Below the pieces are notes generated by a model, which saw only the letters and a program-made list of their open reading frames with translations, was not told the origin of the DNA and did not search any database. A stretch of 33,726 nt of DNA from an uncultured bacterium (GTDB lineage: Bacteria; Verrucomicrobiota; Kiritimatiellia; PWTM01): positions 1-33,726 of the forward strand of contig CAACVY010000029.1 in the NCBI GenBank assembly GCA_900661335.1. Direction: 5' to 3'. The first letter of the stretch is position 1; the number at the start of each line of letters is the position of its first letter. A program made the position numbers and the translations under genes. This document shows positions 16,819-24,665 of the stretch, piece by piece.

Positions 16819-18582
16819 ATGATCGTGCCCATGTCCAAGGTGACCGTGCTCGTGTTGGAAACCGACCGCGACGCGGCGTTGGAACGACTTCGGGACCTGG
16901 GAGTGATCCACCTTGAGGCCATTCGGCCGGCCGAAACCGAGGACGTCGAAACGGCACGTCGCGAGTGGGAGCACGTGCAACAGGTGTTGGAGGTGCTACC
17001 TCGTACCGCGCAGGGTCAGCCCACGGGCCAGCCGCCGGAGGCAATCGTACGCAGAGTGTGGGAAATTTTGCACCGGCGGAACGATATCACCGACCGCTTG
17101 GAAGAGCTCCGGTACGAGGCCGATCGAATCCGACCATTCGGCCATGTGGATCCAACCGAGTTACGCCGACTCGCCGAACGAGGTGTCCACGTGCGCTGGT
17201 ACCGTACAGGCCCTCGGGAGGTCGTTCGGGTTCCCGACGGCGTCGTCCGCGTGGAGGTGGCCCGCGACAAATCGGCGGTGTACTTCGCCCTGATCGGAAC
17301 GGGCGATTGGGGAAAGATTACGGCGCAGGAGATCGCGTGGCCCACCCGTTCCTTGGGAGAACTCGAACAGGAAATTTCACGGCTCGAAACGGAGCAGCAA
17401 GAGCTCGTCCGGGAGTTGGAACGATACGCGGGTGACCGCGCGGCGATTGCGGAGTTGGCGGCGGAGTTCGAAGACCGCTTCCGTCTAGCGGAGGCCCGCG
17501 CAGGCATGGGCGTGGCAGGCCAACGGGTGGTCTACTGGACCGGATATTGTCCCCGCGATGAGCTGCCTCGCTTGGCGGCGATGGCCCGCGCGTACGGATG
17601 GGGATGGATCGAGCGGGAGCCATCGCCCGACGACCGCGTCCCGACGTTACTGCGGTGGCCGCGGTGGGTCGAACCCATCCGGCCTCTGTTGAAGTTCGTC
17701 GGAATTTTGCCCGGCTATCACGAGGTGGACATCAGCGGCGCCTTCCTGCTGTTCTTTAGCCTGTTCTTCGCGATGTTGGTCGGCGATGCGGGCTACGGCG
17801 CGCTGTTCTTGGCCGCCTCTTGGTGGGGACGCCGGCGTTGGCCACGGGATTTAGTTCGCCTGGGATTCATGGTCAGTGGTGCGACGTTGGTCTGGGGGGC
17901 GATCACCGGAACCATCTTCGGCGTTCAATGGCCGAACTGGCCATTGCGGGTGGCATGGTTGACGAACGAAGACCACATCAAGTGGCTCTGCTTTGTGATC
18001 GCGGTGGTTCATCTATCCTTGGCACACCTGTGGAACATCGTTCGGTTCGGGTTCACCACCGCCTCGCTGGCACAGTTGGGTTGGCTGGGGATTACCTGGA
18101 CGATGTTTTTCGCCGCCAACACGATGGTGCTGGACCGTCCCTTCCCCTCGTTCATGGCGTATGCGTTTGCGGCTTCGGTCGGGTTGGTGGTGCTGTTCAT
18201 GACGCCGTGGCCGCAGTTGAAAACGGAGTGGTTCAACCACGTGATGTTACCGCTGACCATCGTGGGGAACTTCGTGGATGTGGTCTCGTACATCCGATTG
18301 TACGCCGTGGGCACGGCTTCCTATGCGGTGGCCGACAACCTGAACCGATTGCTCATGCCCATGCTCGGCTCGTGGCGGACGGCGCTGATCGCGGCGGTGT
18401 TTTTGCTCGTTGCGCACGCTTTGAACATCGCACTCTCGTTAATGGGCGTGATGGTGCACGGCGTTCGCTTGAACACGTTGGAATTTTCCGGTCACATCGG
18501 CCTGCAGTGGACGGGAGTGCCATATCGGCCGTTCCGCCGGGTGCGGGGCGCGCAACTTCCGCAGGCCGGTGAAACCCGTTGA
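16819..18582 (+). CDS. atpI: V-type ATPase membrane subunit I (a subunit)
   Basis: A 587-residue stator protein. The N-terminal half (about 1-310) is cytoplasmic and coiled-coil rich (VPMSKVTVLVLETDRDAALE, then SLGELEQEISRLETEQQELV). The C-terminal half has about seven hydrophobic helices starting at FVGILPGYHEVDISGAFLLF and including FFAMLVGDAGYGALF. SYIRLYAVGTASYAVADNLN carries the conserved Arg of the ion half-channels. It passes ions to the K ring. A purine-rich GGGGGAAGG precedes ATG 16819. The stop codon at 18580-18582 lies just before the K ribosome site. Confidence 0.94.
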   Translation: MIVPMSKVTVLVLETDRDAALERLRDLGVIHLEAIRPAETEDVETARREWEHVQQVLEVLPRTAQGQPTGQPPEAIVRRVWEILHRRNDITDRLEELRYEADRIRPFGHVDPTELRRLAERGVHVRWYRTGPREVVRVPDGVVRVEVARDKSAVYFALIGTGDWGKITAQEIAWPTRSLGELEQEISRLETEQQELVRELERYAGDRAAIAELAAEFEDRFRLAEARAGMGVAGQRVVYWTGYCPRDELPRLAAMARAYGWGWIEREPSPDDRVPTLLRWPRWVEPIRPLLKFVGILPGYHEVDISGAFLLFFSLFFAMLVGDAGYGALFLAASWWGRRRWPRDLVRLGFMVSGATLVWGAITGTIFGVQWPNWPLRVAWLTNEDHIKWLCFVIAVVHLSLAHLWNIVRFGFTTASLAQLGWLGITWTMFFAANTMVLDRPFPSFMAYAFAASVGLVVLFMTPWPQLKTEWFNHVMLPLTIVGNFVDVVSYIRLYAVGTASYAVADNLNRLLMPMLGSWRTALIAAVFLLVAHALNIALSLMGVMVHGVRLNTLEFSGHIGLQWTGVPYRPFRRVRGAQLPQAGETR

Positions 18583-18588
18583 AAGGAG
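18581..18588 (+). promoter_or_regulatory. Ribosome binding site fixing the subunit K start
   Basis: GAAAGGAG lies eight bases before ATG 18597 and overlaps the stop of subunit I. It supports ATG 18597 over an in-frame TTG at 18579. Confidence 0.7.
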
Positions 18589-18596
18589 ACGACCCG

Positions 18597-19067
18597 ATGG
18601 ATGCAGAAACTGTTGCCACACTTGGACGCGCAGGGGCCGCGGCGGCCTTCGGTTTGGCGGCGCTGGGATCCGCGCTGGGAACCGGAGCCGCGGGTCCAGC
18701 CGCAATCGGCGCGTGGAAAAAGTGCTTCGCCCAAAACAAGGCCGCGCCGTTCATTCTCACGGTCTTCGCCGGCGCACCGCTGTCGCAGACGATCTACGGC
18801 ATGATTTTGATGAACCAGATGGTGAAGCTCTGCAACGCGGCCGGGTTCACCAACTGGGCGGCCATGCTCGGGGCCGGCCTGTTCGGAGGAATCGCCATCG
18901 GTGCTTCGGCGTGGTGGCAAGGGGTGGCCGGCGCGGCGGCTTCGGATGCGATGGCGGAAACCGGCAAGGGCTTCGGCAACTACCTGATGGTCCTCGGCAT
19001 CATCGAGACGATCGCGCTGTTCGTGCTCGTATTCATCGGCGCGGTGATGAAAGTCGCCGCGGGCTGA
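18597..19067 (+). CDS. atpK: V-type ATPase proteolipid subunit K (rotor ring)
   Basis: A 156-residue proteolipid of four membrane helices (two hairpins), the 16 kDa type. TM1 is Ala/Gly-rich (AAAAFGLAALGSALGTG). TM2 carries APLSQTIYGMIL. TM3 contains IAIGASAWWQGVAG. TM4 LGIIETIALFVLVFIGAV carries the ion-binding Glu137. Ser63, Gln64, Gln108 and Glu137 line up by eye with the Thr, Gln, Gln and Glu ligands of the Na+-binding NtpK ring of Enterococcus hirae, so Na+ coupling is possible but not shown. Only one ion carboxylate is present per four helices. It is the last V-ATPase gene of the operon. Confidence 0.94.
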   Translation: MDAETVATLGRAGAAAAFGLAALGSALGTGAAGPAAIGAWKKCFAQNKAAPFILTVFAGAPLSQTIYGMILMNQMVKLCNAAGFTNWAAMLGAGLFGGIAIGASAWWQGVAGAAASDAMAETGKGFGNYLMVLGIIETIALFVLVFIGAVMKVAAG

Positions 19068-19103
19068 TGCCTCGACGTGCTCGGTTCGGCGTCGACACTC
19101 CGC

Positions 19104-20294
19104 GTGAGCGTTCCGGTCCGTCGGTTTGGCCGCACGGGCTTGGCTATGCCCGTCCTGACGTGCGGTGGAATGCGGTTCATGCGGTCCTGGAACGAGTCGG
19201 AGGCTGAGCGTGTCACACCCGAGGAGCAACGCAGGTTGGAGGAAGCGGTCGAACGCGCCGTCGCAGCGGGCATCACGCACATCGAAACGGCACGGGGGTA
19301 CGGAACCTCTGAGGCCCAGTTGGGCCGGGTGCTTCCGCGGTTGCCGCGCGCACGGCTGATCGTTCAAACCAAGATCGAGCCGTGCCCGGCGGAAGAGTTT
19401 CTTCGGAAGGCGGACGAGTCCTTCCGCGCTTTGCGGCTGGACTACGTGGACCTGTTGGCCATCCACGGGATCAACAACGAGGATCTGTTGCACCAAACGT
19501 TGCGTAAGGGCGGCGCGCTCGAAGGCGCGCGGAAGCTTCAACGTGAAGGGCGGTGCAGGTTCGTCGGGTTTTCCACCCATGGCTCGTGCCGGCTGGTGCA
19601 GCGCGTGATCGCCACCGAGGAGTTCGATTACGTCAACCTGCATTGGTACTTCGTTCACCCTCACATGGAACCTGCCGTCGCGACGGCAGGCCGGTACGAC
19701 TTGGGGGTGCTCATCATCAGTCCGAACGACAAAGGCGGGCACTTGTACAAACCCTCTGCCAAACTGCGCCGGTTATGCCGTCCGCTGACGCCCATGCAGT
19801 TCAACCTGTTATACTGCCTGGCCCGTGAGGAGGTGCACACGCTGAGCATTGGTGTCGCGGAGGCCGCGGAGTGGGACGACCATCTCGCGGCCCTCTCGTT
19901 TTACTCGCGTCGCAAAGAGCTGGCGGCGGACATCGCCGCACGACTGGAACAAGAGTTGGAACGCACGCTCGGCCGCCCGTGGTGGCGAAATTGGTGGAAG
20001 GGAATCCCAGAGTGGACGGATATTCCTGGCGAGATCAACGTGTTTGAGATCGTCCGTCTTTGGAACTACGCCGTGGGGCTCGGCATGACCGACTACGCGC
20101 GCGCCCGGTACAACTTGCTCGGCCAGGCGGAACATTGGTTCCCAGGCCGCAACGCAGCGCAGATGGACGAAGTGGCGGTGCGGAAAGCTCTAGCGCAGAG
20201 CCCCTTCGCCGATCGGATCGTGGAAGTGCTTCAAGATGCCGACCGTCGGTTTCGTGGCCAGCCAGCGCGCCGGCTGAGTCAATCCGGTTCGTGA
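19104..20294 (+). CDS. Aldo/keto reductase (COG1453-type oxidoreductase)
   Basis: A protein of about 396 residues. The N-terminal barrel has RRFGRTGLAMPVLTCGGMRF, then ITHIETARGYGTSEAQLG, LIVQTKIEP and DLLAIHGINN. These positions supply the acidic, Tyr, Lys and His residues of the aldo/keto reductase site, with Glu where Asp is usual. VGFSTHG and GRYDLGVLIISPNDKGG follow. The C-terminal region (PEWTDIPGEINVFEIVRLWN, then MTDYARARYNLLG and HWFPG) belongs to the branch without the ferredoxin-like cysteines found in some relatives. Substrate unknown. I chose GTG 19104 because RRFGRTG usually lies within the first few residues; GTG 19077 is also in frame. It follows subunit K closely and may share its transcript. 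Confidence 0.85.
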   Translation: MSVPVRRFGRTGLAMPVLTCGGMRFMRSWNESEAERVTPEEQRRLEEAVERAVAAGITHIETARGYGTSEAQLGRVLPRLPRARLIVQTKIEPCPAEEFLRKADESFRALRLDYVDLLAIHGINNEDLLHQTLRKGGALEGARKLQREGRCRFVGFSTHGSCRLVQRVIATEEFDYVNLHWYFVHPHMEPAVATAGRYDLGVLIISPNDKGGHLYKPSAKLRRLCRPLTPMQFNLLYCLAREEVHTLSIGVAEAAEWDDHLAALSFYSRRKELAADIAARLEQELERTLGRPWWRNWWKGIPEWTDIPGEINVFEIVRLWNYAVGLGMTDYARARYNLLGQAEHWFPGRNAAQMDEVAVRKALAQSPFADRIVEVLQDADRRFRGQPARRLSQSGS

Positions 20295-20315
20295 CCGAGT
20301 GGCTCGTCGTGCCGT

Positions 20316-20326
20316 GGTGAGTCACC
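20316..20326. repeat. Short dyad downstream of the aldo/keto reductase gene
   Basis: GGTGA-G-TCACC lies just after the reductase stop, nested within CCGAG (20295-20299) and CTCGG (20328-20332). It could fold at the mRNA 3' end but lacks a T run, so an intrinsic terminator is not supported. Confidence 0.3.
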
Positions 20327-20462
20327 ATCTCGGCCCCGCCGTCCCATACAGAGAACGCTCACGATCGATCGGAGTTGGAGCCTCTATGTGCGACCATAGA
20401 CATCGTTGGGGTCGCTCCTCCGCCGATGCCGGCGCTCCCTGGGGTGAGATTCATCGCCGCGA

Positions 20463-21146
20463 CTACGCGTGAGCGTTCACGCGTGCGATCCAAAAGTCCC
20501 GCAGATCGAGGGAAGCGGGATCCCCACGTTGCCACAAGTCGGGGCGCTCAGGATGCCATTGCACGGCATAGATGGCGGGACCTGCGCCGTCGGCTTCGAT
20601 GGCCTCGACCGTGCCGTCGGCTGCGACCGCGGCGATGCGCAGGTGGGATCCTAAGCCGTCGCGCACGATGGCTTGGTGATGGGCGCTGTTCACCCACCGG
20701 AGATGTTTCAACGCGCATCCCGATTCTGTGCTCTCGATCCATTCGATCGCGTGCGCTCGGTCGCTGAGTCCGTTCGCCTCGTGGATCTCGCGAAGTGGCC
20801 CCTCCAAGTCGGGAATCAAAGGACCGCCGCACAACACCTGAATGACCTGCAACCCACGGCAGATACCCAAGAGCGGGATGCCGTGGTCGAGGCAATATTG
20901 GCCGAGGCGGAACTCTAGCTCGTCGCGGCGTTCATCCACGTTTCGGACCTTCACCGCAGCGCCTGGGCAACCATAACGCCAAGGGGCGATGTCCCCGCCG
21001 CCTCCGAGCACGATAGCATCGGCGTCCACGGGGCCCTCTGGCCACTCCCAAGGTTTGGTCAGGCAACGAAGCTCGATGCCCGCGGGTTCGAGCCAACCGC
21101 GAAAATGGTCAACCCTCGAGGCGGAACAGGTGACCCACCAGCGCAT
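20463..21146 (-). CDS. Class I glutamine amidotransferase, PuuD-like (gamma-Glu-GABA hydrolase family)
   Basis: A 227-residue protein from ATG 21146 (MRWWVTCSASRVDHFRGWLE), placed 4 bases after the parB stop; the longer in-frame opening lies inside parB and is rejected. It has AIVLGGGGDIAPWRYG, then PLLGICRGLQVIQVLCGG with the nucleophile Cys96, and AVQWHPERP with His198 and Glu200. NSAHHQAI is the family's conserved loop. This triad and GGGGDI...GICRG place it in the peptidase C26/PuuD group, which cleaves gamma-glutamyl bonds of small molecules. Its substrate is unknown, and no putrescine genes are nearby. The adjacency to parB suggests co-transcription, not a shared function. Confidence 0.85.
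   Translation of the reverse strand: MRWWVTCSASRVDHFRGWLEPAGIELRCLTKPWEWPEGPVDADAIVLGGGGDIAPWRYGCPGAAVKVRNVDERRDELEFRLGQYCLDHGIPLLGICRGLQVIQVLCGGPLIPDLEGPLREIHEANGLSDRAHAIEWIESTESGCALKHLRWVNSAHHQAIVRDGLGSHLRIAAVAADGTVEAIEADGAGPAIYAVQWHPERPDLWQRGDPASLDLRDFWIARVNAHA
20465..20484. repeat. Perfect 8 bp inverted repeat at the end of the amidotransferase gene
   Basis: ACGCGTGA (20465-20472) and TCACGCGT (20477-20484) are exact reverse complements around a GCGT loop. The structure covers the last codons and the stop of the PuuD-like gene. No T run follows on the minus strand, so it may stabilise the 3' end or be fortuitous. Confidence 0.5.
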
Positions 21147-21150
21147 AAGT

Positions 21151-22074
21151 TCAGAATTTATCCGACAGTCCCAGGATGAGCAGGATGCGGTCAAGGTCGT
21201 CCGGTGTGTGATATTCCACTTCGATCCGGCCGGGCGCGCGGCGCCCTCCGGCGAGCGTTCGGCATGGGGTGACATGCACCGGGCTGCCAAACTTTTGCTT
21301 GAGGCGATCCTCGATGTCTCGTAGGTGTACCTCGGGGATTTCCGAGCTTCCGGTTCTTCGCCGACGCGGGCCTCGAAGGAGGCGCGCTACCACGCGTTCC
21401 AACTCGCGTACGGACCAACCATGAGCGATGCAGCGGCGGGCGAGGTCTTCCTGCTCCGCGGGAACCGTTACGGAAAGGAGCACTTTGGCATGCCCAGCCG
21501 ACAACCGCCGTTCACGGATCAACTGCTGCACCGTTTCGGGCAACGAAAGCATGCGCAATGCGTTGGCCACCGTAGCTCGGGCTCGGCCGACGCGCTCGGC
21601 CACTTGTTCCTGCGTCAACCCGAATTTTTCCATCAGCGTTTGATAGCCTTCAGCCTCTTCCAACGGGTCCAAATCTTCGCGTTGGAGGTTTTCGATCAGC
21701 GCCAATTCCAGCGCTTCTTGGTCGGAGACGTTCAGCACGCGCACCGGCACGTCCGTCAATCCGGCGAGGGTCGCGGCGCGAAGGCGGCGCTCACCAGCGA
21801 TCAATTCATAGCCCTGGTCCGTGGGGCGGACCAACAAAGGTTGCGCCACGCCGTGCTCGCGAATCGAGCGGGCCAGTTCCTCCAGGGATTCGGCCGAAAA
21901 GGTACGGCGCGGTTGCCATAAACCGGAGCGTATGGCCGTGATGGAGACGCGTCGGACGTCGGAGCCGTCCGCCGTGCTCGCAGTACTGGGCGGTTCGTTT
22001 CGCGCGCTGGCGGACGCGCGTGGAATCAAGGCATCCAGTCCGCGTCCCAAACCACCACCGGGTTTTGCTGTCAT
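21151..22074 (-). CDS. parB: Chromosome-partitioning protein ParB
   Basis: A 307-residue ParB/Noc protein. The N-terminus GGGLGRGLDALIP is the usual chromosomal-ParB segment that contacts ParA. The CTPase domain has GVAQPLLVRP and the nucleotide-binding GERRLRA (94-100), followed by IENLQREDLDPLEEAEGY. A helix-turn-helix (about 152-176, LTQEQVAERVGRARATVANA) binds parS. The Arg-rich linker and a C-terminal dimerisation region end in LDRILLILGLSDKF. It loads on parS near the origin and works with ParA and SMC. parA, usually immediately upstream, is absent from this window. GGAGG lies about 10 bases before the ATG. Confidence 0.95.
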   Translation of the reverse strand: MTAKPGGGLGRGLDALIPRASASARNEPPSTASTADGSDVRRVSITAIRSGLWQPRRTFSAESLEELARSIREHGVAQPLLVRPTDQGYELIAGERRLRAATLAGLTDVPVRVLNVSDQEALELALIENLQREDLDPLEEAEGYQTLMEKFGLTQEQVAERVGRARATVANALRMLSLPETVQQLIRERRLSAGHAKVLLSVTVPAEQEDLARRCIAHGWSVRELERVVARLLRGPRRRRTGSSEIPEVHLRDIEDRLKQKFGSPVHVTPCRTLAGGRRAPGRIEVEYHTPDDLDRILLILGLSDKF

Positions 22075-23232
22075 GTCGTCTCGACCTCCGCCGCGACTCA
22101 GGCTGGGCTAAATGGTCCGTTCCGTCAAGTCGCCCGGGCGCCTGAACCCAAGTATGGTGGAGGCAGGCGGGGGGGCGACGCCATCCGTGCGCTCGTACTA
22201 CGGGGCTCGGCCGTTCCTCTTCTCCGTCTACAAAGTGGCCCAGATACCGCGACAGAACCTCGGCGCCGGCGCCAGGACCGTTGCCAACCACAGGCGGCCA
22301 CAGGGGCCGGGCACGGCGGCGAACAGGTGCCAGAGGCTTCGAGCGAACAGGAGCGAACAGGTGCCAGACACTTTGCGAAAGTGCGTGAAACGCATTGTGT
22401 ATCAAGGGCTTTGGCGAGGTTTCGAATGCGCGATGTTGAGGCTTTGCAGCGCGCGGCGTGCTTTGCGTGGGCGTCCCAGTGAGCGAGCCCTCGAACCAGC
22501 TGCGGAAATTTTCGCGGGCGGACTCTTTCAGTAGGTAGAAGGAGACCGCACCCATGAGAAGATAAAACCCTGCCGCGCCGGCGCAGCCGGTGGCAACATT
22601 GCGAGAGTGAGGACCGACATTGAGTGACCGGATGGCTGGCTGCCTGCATGTACCACGGGTGGAGCTGGTGTAGCCTGAACCACCGCCACCGGTGAGACGT
22701 CCAGGGAGACGTAGGGCTGTCGGCAAGATTGTTTTTGTACGAGCCGTCGTGCCGAGGATCGTGAAGGGCTTGGGTCGATGCCGGGGGAGTTCCGCCATGG
22801 ACAAGATGGGCTCACTGAGGTTGGCGGGAGATCTCTGCGCGGCCGTTGATAAAAAAGGCGCCGCGCGGGTGCTTCTTCGCTTGGCGATCGAACGGTGCGC
22901 CAGTCCCGGGAAGCGCGGAGCGTGGCGCTTCGCCTAGCCGAAAAAGGACTGCAGCCTCGAGCGGCGAAACCTTTAGTCGGTCGGCAGACCCAGTCCCAAG
23001 CGCGGAGGGTCACATTACGGCTTTTCGGCACCCGTGTGGTCCCCCTGACAAAGCGCCCGCTTCCCTAAGGCTCCAATTACCGCCCGACTGACTCAACCGA
23101 ACTAAACCCTTGGGGACGCTGCATCGTCGGGACCATCCGAACCCAGCTGCCTTATGTCACGATACCCCCTGTCCTGGCCACAACGCCCACCAGCGCGTAG
23201 GAAGCTTTTGCGGCCCCCAATCCCAGAGCGGT
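22075..23232. other. Gene-poor region upstream of parB with repeat debris
   Basis: About 1.16 kb without a convincing gene. Open frames such as minus 22528-23031 and minus 21806-22804 have Arg/Pro/Ser-rich translations with no motifs. Between 22319 and 22383 a short repeated segment and a hairpin are present (listed separately). GGCGCCGGCGCC at 22262-22273 is a perfect 12 base palindrome. On the minus strand a GC-rich stretch (about 22857-22901, able to form a 5 bp GGCGC/GCGCC stem with a long loop) is followed by six T, a weak terminator candidate for transcripts coming from the SPFH operon. No tRNA was seen, and no parS-like 16 bp palindrome was noticed. Confidence 0.45.
22319..22383. repeat. 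Short direct repeats with hairpin, REP-like remnant
   Basis: GCGAACAGGTGCCAGA occurs at 22319-22334 and again at 22353-22368. GAGCGAACAG is repeated in tandem at 22341-22350 and 22351-22360. The second copy runs into CACTTT-GCG-AAAGTG (22369-22383), a perfect 6 bp hairpin. The AGGTGCCAGACACTTT core resembles the half-sites of palindromic REP-type elements that flank RAYT transposases in several phyla. No transposase is present, so this is at most a remnant. The family link is from memory and not checked. Confidence 0.45.
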
Positions 23233-23709
23233 TTAGTCTTCGAACGCGGGGGTGCCATAGCGGACCGGCGGAACGACGGGGGAGTCGGATTCGATGCGGA
23301 CAATGAACCACTGCCGGCCCATGCGGGTCAGCTCCATGCGGTGTCGCTCGTTACGATCCGAGTGCACCAATTCCACCAGGAAGACCCCACGGTCCGGCGC
23401 GAGGTCGAGTTTTTGAATGCCTAACCCCTTCACGCCCGACATCGAGGATTGCAACGCCGCAGTGGAGAGCGCCAGACCCCCTTGGCGGGCGCTGGAGGCA
23501 AGTTCGCCTTTCAGGGGCTCACGGCACAGCGCAAGAACCGTGTGTACGTCGCCCCGTGCGGCGGCTTCGAACCACCTTCGAATCACCTCTTCGGGGGTCA
23601 TCGGGCTAGCCCGCTGAAACCACAACGCAGCGATTCCCAGCCCGACGACCAGCACTCCGCGGGCCGCCCACTTCACTGCCGGCTGTTCGATGGCGATCCA
23701 ATCGGCCAT
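23233..23709 (-). CDS. Small membrane-anchored protein of the SPFH cluster, unknown function
   Basis: A 158-residue protein with one N-terminal membrane helix (AARGVLVVGLGIAALWFQ) and a soluble domain beginning MTPEEVIRRWFEAAARGDVH. That opening, with its ALCREPLKGEL continuation and an RMGRQWFIVRIE strand near the end, resembles the NTF2-like/DUF4878 fold of small exported proteins; this is a resemblance only. The ATG at 23709 overlaps the upstream SPFH gene by 37 bases. A GTG at 23676 in the same frame would give a GTGA overlap like the other junctions in this cluster and still keep the helix. Last gene of the cluster; its soluble part would be on the outer face, where SPFH domains of HflK/HflC type also sit. 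Confidence 0.65.
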   Translation of the reverse strand: MADWIAIEQPAVKWAARGVLVVGLGIAALWFQRASPMTPEEVIRRWFEAAARGDVHTVLALCREPLKGELASSARQGGLALSTAALQSSMSGVKGLGIQKLDLAPDRGVFLVELVHSDRNERHRMELTRMGRQWFIVRIESDSPVVPPVRYGTPAFED

Positions 23710-24665
23710 GCCACATCGAGCGTACGGTGGCTGGGTTCATCTAACACGACTTTCCGTAACCTCGGAAAGACGCTCTCCGCCGTTTCCAGCGCCAAACGCC
23801 GGTACTCCGCCACGCGGTCGGACGGAAGCTGAGCCCACCGCAGCAGAAACGCTTCGGCTTCGCCGCGCGCTCGCGCCACGATGGTGTCGGCATCGCCAAG
23901 GGCCATGCTCACTCGCTGATCGGCCTCGCCCCGCGCTTGCGGGAGGATCCGGTTCGCGTAGCCTTGCGCATCGTTGATGGCCTTTTGGCGGTCCTCCCGA
24001 GCCGCCGCCACGTCGCGGAATGCCTCGGCCACTTCCGCAGGTGGCGCAAGCTCGTCCAACGTCACTCCCGCGATACGAACGCCGAGGCCGAGCCGTGTGG
24101 CTGCGCGTTGTACGCTTTCGCAGACCACCGCTTGCAACTGTGGCCGCGCAGTGGTGAGGACATCGTCCACCTGTCGCGATGCTATGGCCTCCCCCAACAT
24201 CGCCGCGGCGGTCGCGGACAACCAAGCGTCCACGTCCACGGCCGCGAACAGGTAGGCGCGAGGATCCTCCACCCGGTATTGGACAACTCCCGACACGCGG
24301 ACCAGGTTTCGGTCGCCCGTGAGATACTCCGGCACGGCGACGCTGTCCCGACCTAACAGGCGCGAACCGACTGGCGCCCCCACGGACACCCGGCGTAGCT
24401 CGTACAGACGCAGCCGACGCACCCGATCCAGTCCGATCGGCAACCCGACATGGAGCCCGGGGCCGCGCAGCTCGGGCAACATGCGTCCGAAGCGTTGCAC
24501 CACCGCTTGCTCGTTGGGTTGAACGGTGTAGAAGGCGGTCAGCCCCCAGGCCAGCAACCCGATGGCGACGATCCAGCTCCCTGCGCGCAGCGGGGAGCCC
24601 CCCTCGCGCAAGGGCGCGGAGGGCGCATGCACCTCGGGAATCGGGTGTTGGACGTGGTGCATCAC
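23673..24665 (-). CDS. SPFH/band 7 protein, HflK-like (second copy)
   Basis: A 330-residue protein. A variable N-terminal segment is followed by one membrane helix (SWIVAIGLLAWGLTAFYTV), then the SPFH domain starting QPNEQAVVQRFGRMLPELRG and PGLHVGLPIGLDRVRR. A helical region rich in Ala, Glu and Arg follows (VAEAFRDVAAAREDRQKAIN, ANRILPQARGEADQR), as in HflK/HflC. Such proteins build large ring or dome assemblies in the inner membrane and modulate the FtsH protease. The start GTG 24665 overlaps the hflC stop (GTGA); ATG 24662 is one codon later. It is the third SPFH domain encoded in a row, which is unusual, since HflK and HflC normally form one pair. Confidence 0.88.
   Translation of the reverse strand: MMHHVQHPIPEVHAPSAPLREGGSPLRAGSWIVAIGLLAWGLTAFYTVQPNEQAVVQRFGRMLPELRGPGLHVGLPIGLDRVRRLRLYELRRVSVGAPVGSRLLGRDSVAVPEYLTGDRNLVRVSGVVQYRVEDPRAYLFAAVDVDAWLSATAAAMLGEAIASRQVDDVLTTARPQLQAVVCESVQRAATRLGLGVRIAGVTLDELAPPAEVAEAFRDVAAAREDRQKAINDAQGYANRILPQARGEADQRVSMALGDADTIVARARGEAEAFLLRWAQLPSDRVAEYRRLALETAESVFPRLRKVVLDEPSHRTLDVAWPIGSPSNSRQ

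Noticed and set aside
21806-23031. Minus-strand frames upstream of parB (21806-22804 and 22528-23031) as a parA or a hypothetical gene
   Set aside because: No Walker motif of ParA or any other domain is visible in any frame, and the composition is that of non-coding GC-rich DNA.
22075-23232. parS site near parB
   Set aside because: No sequence resembling the 16 bp palindrome with the TTTCACGTGAAA core was noticed here or elsewhere in the window; a pattern search would be decisive.
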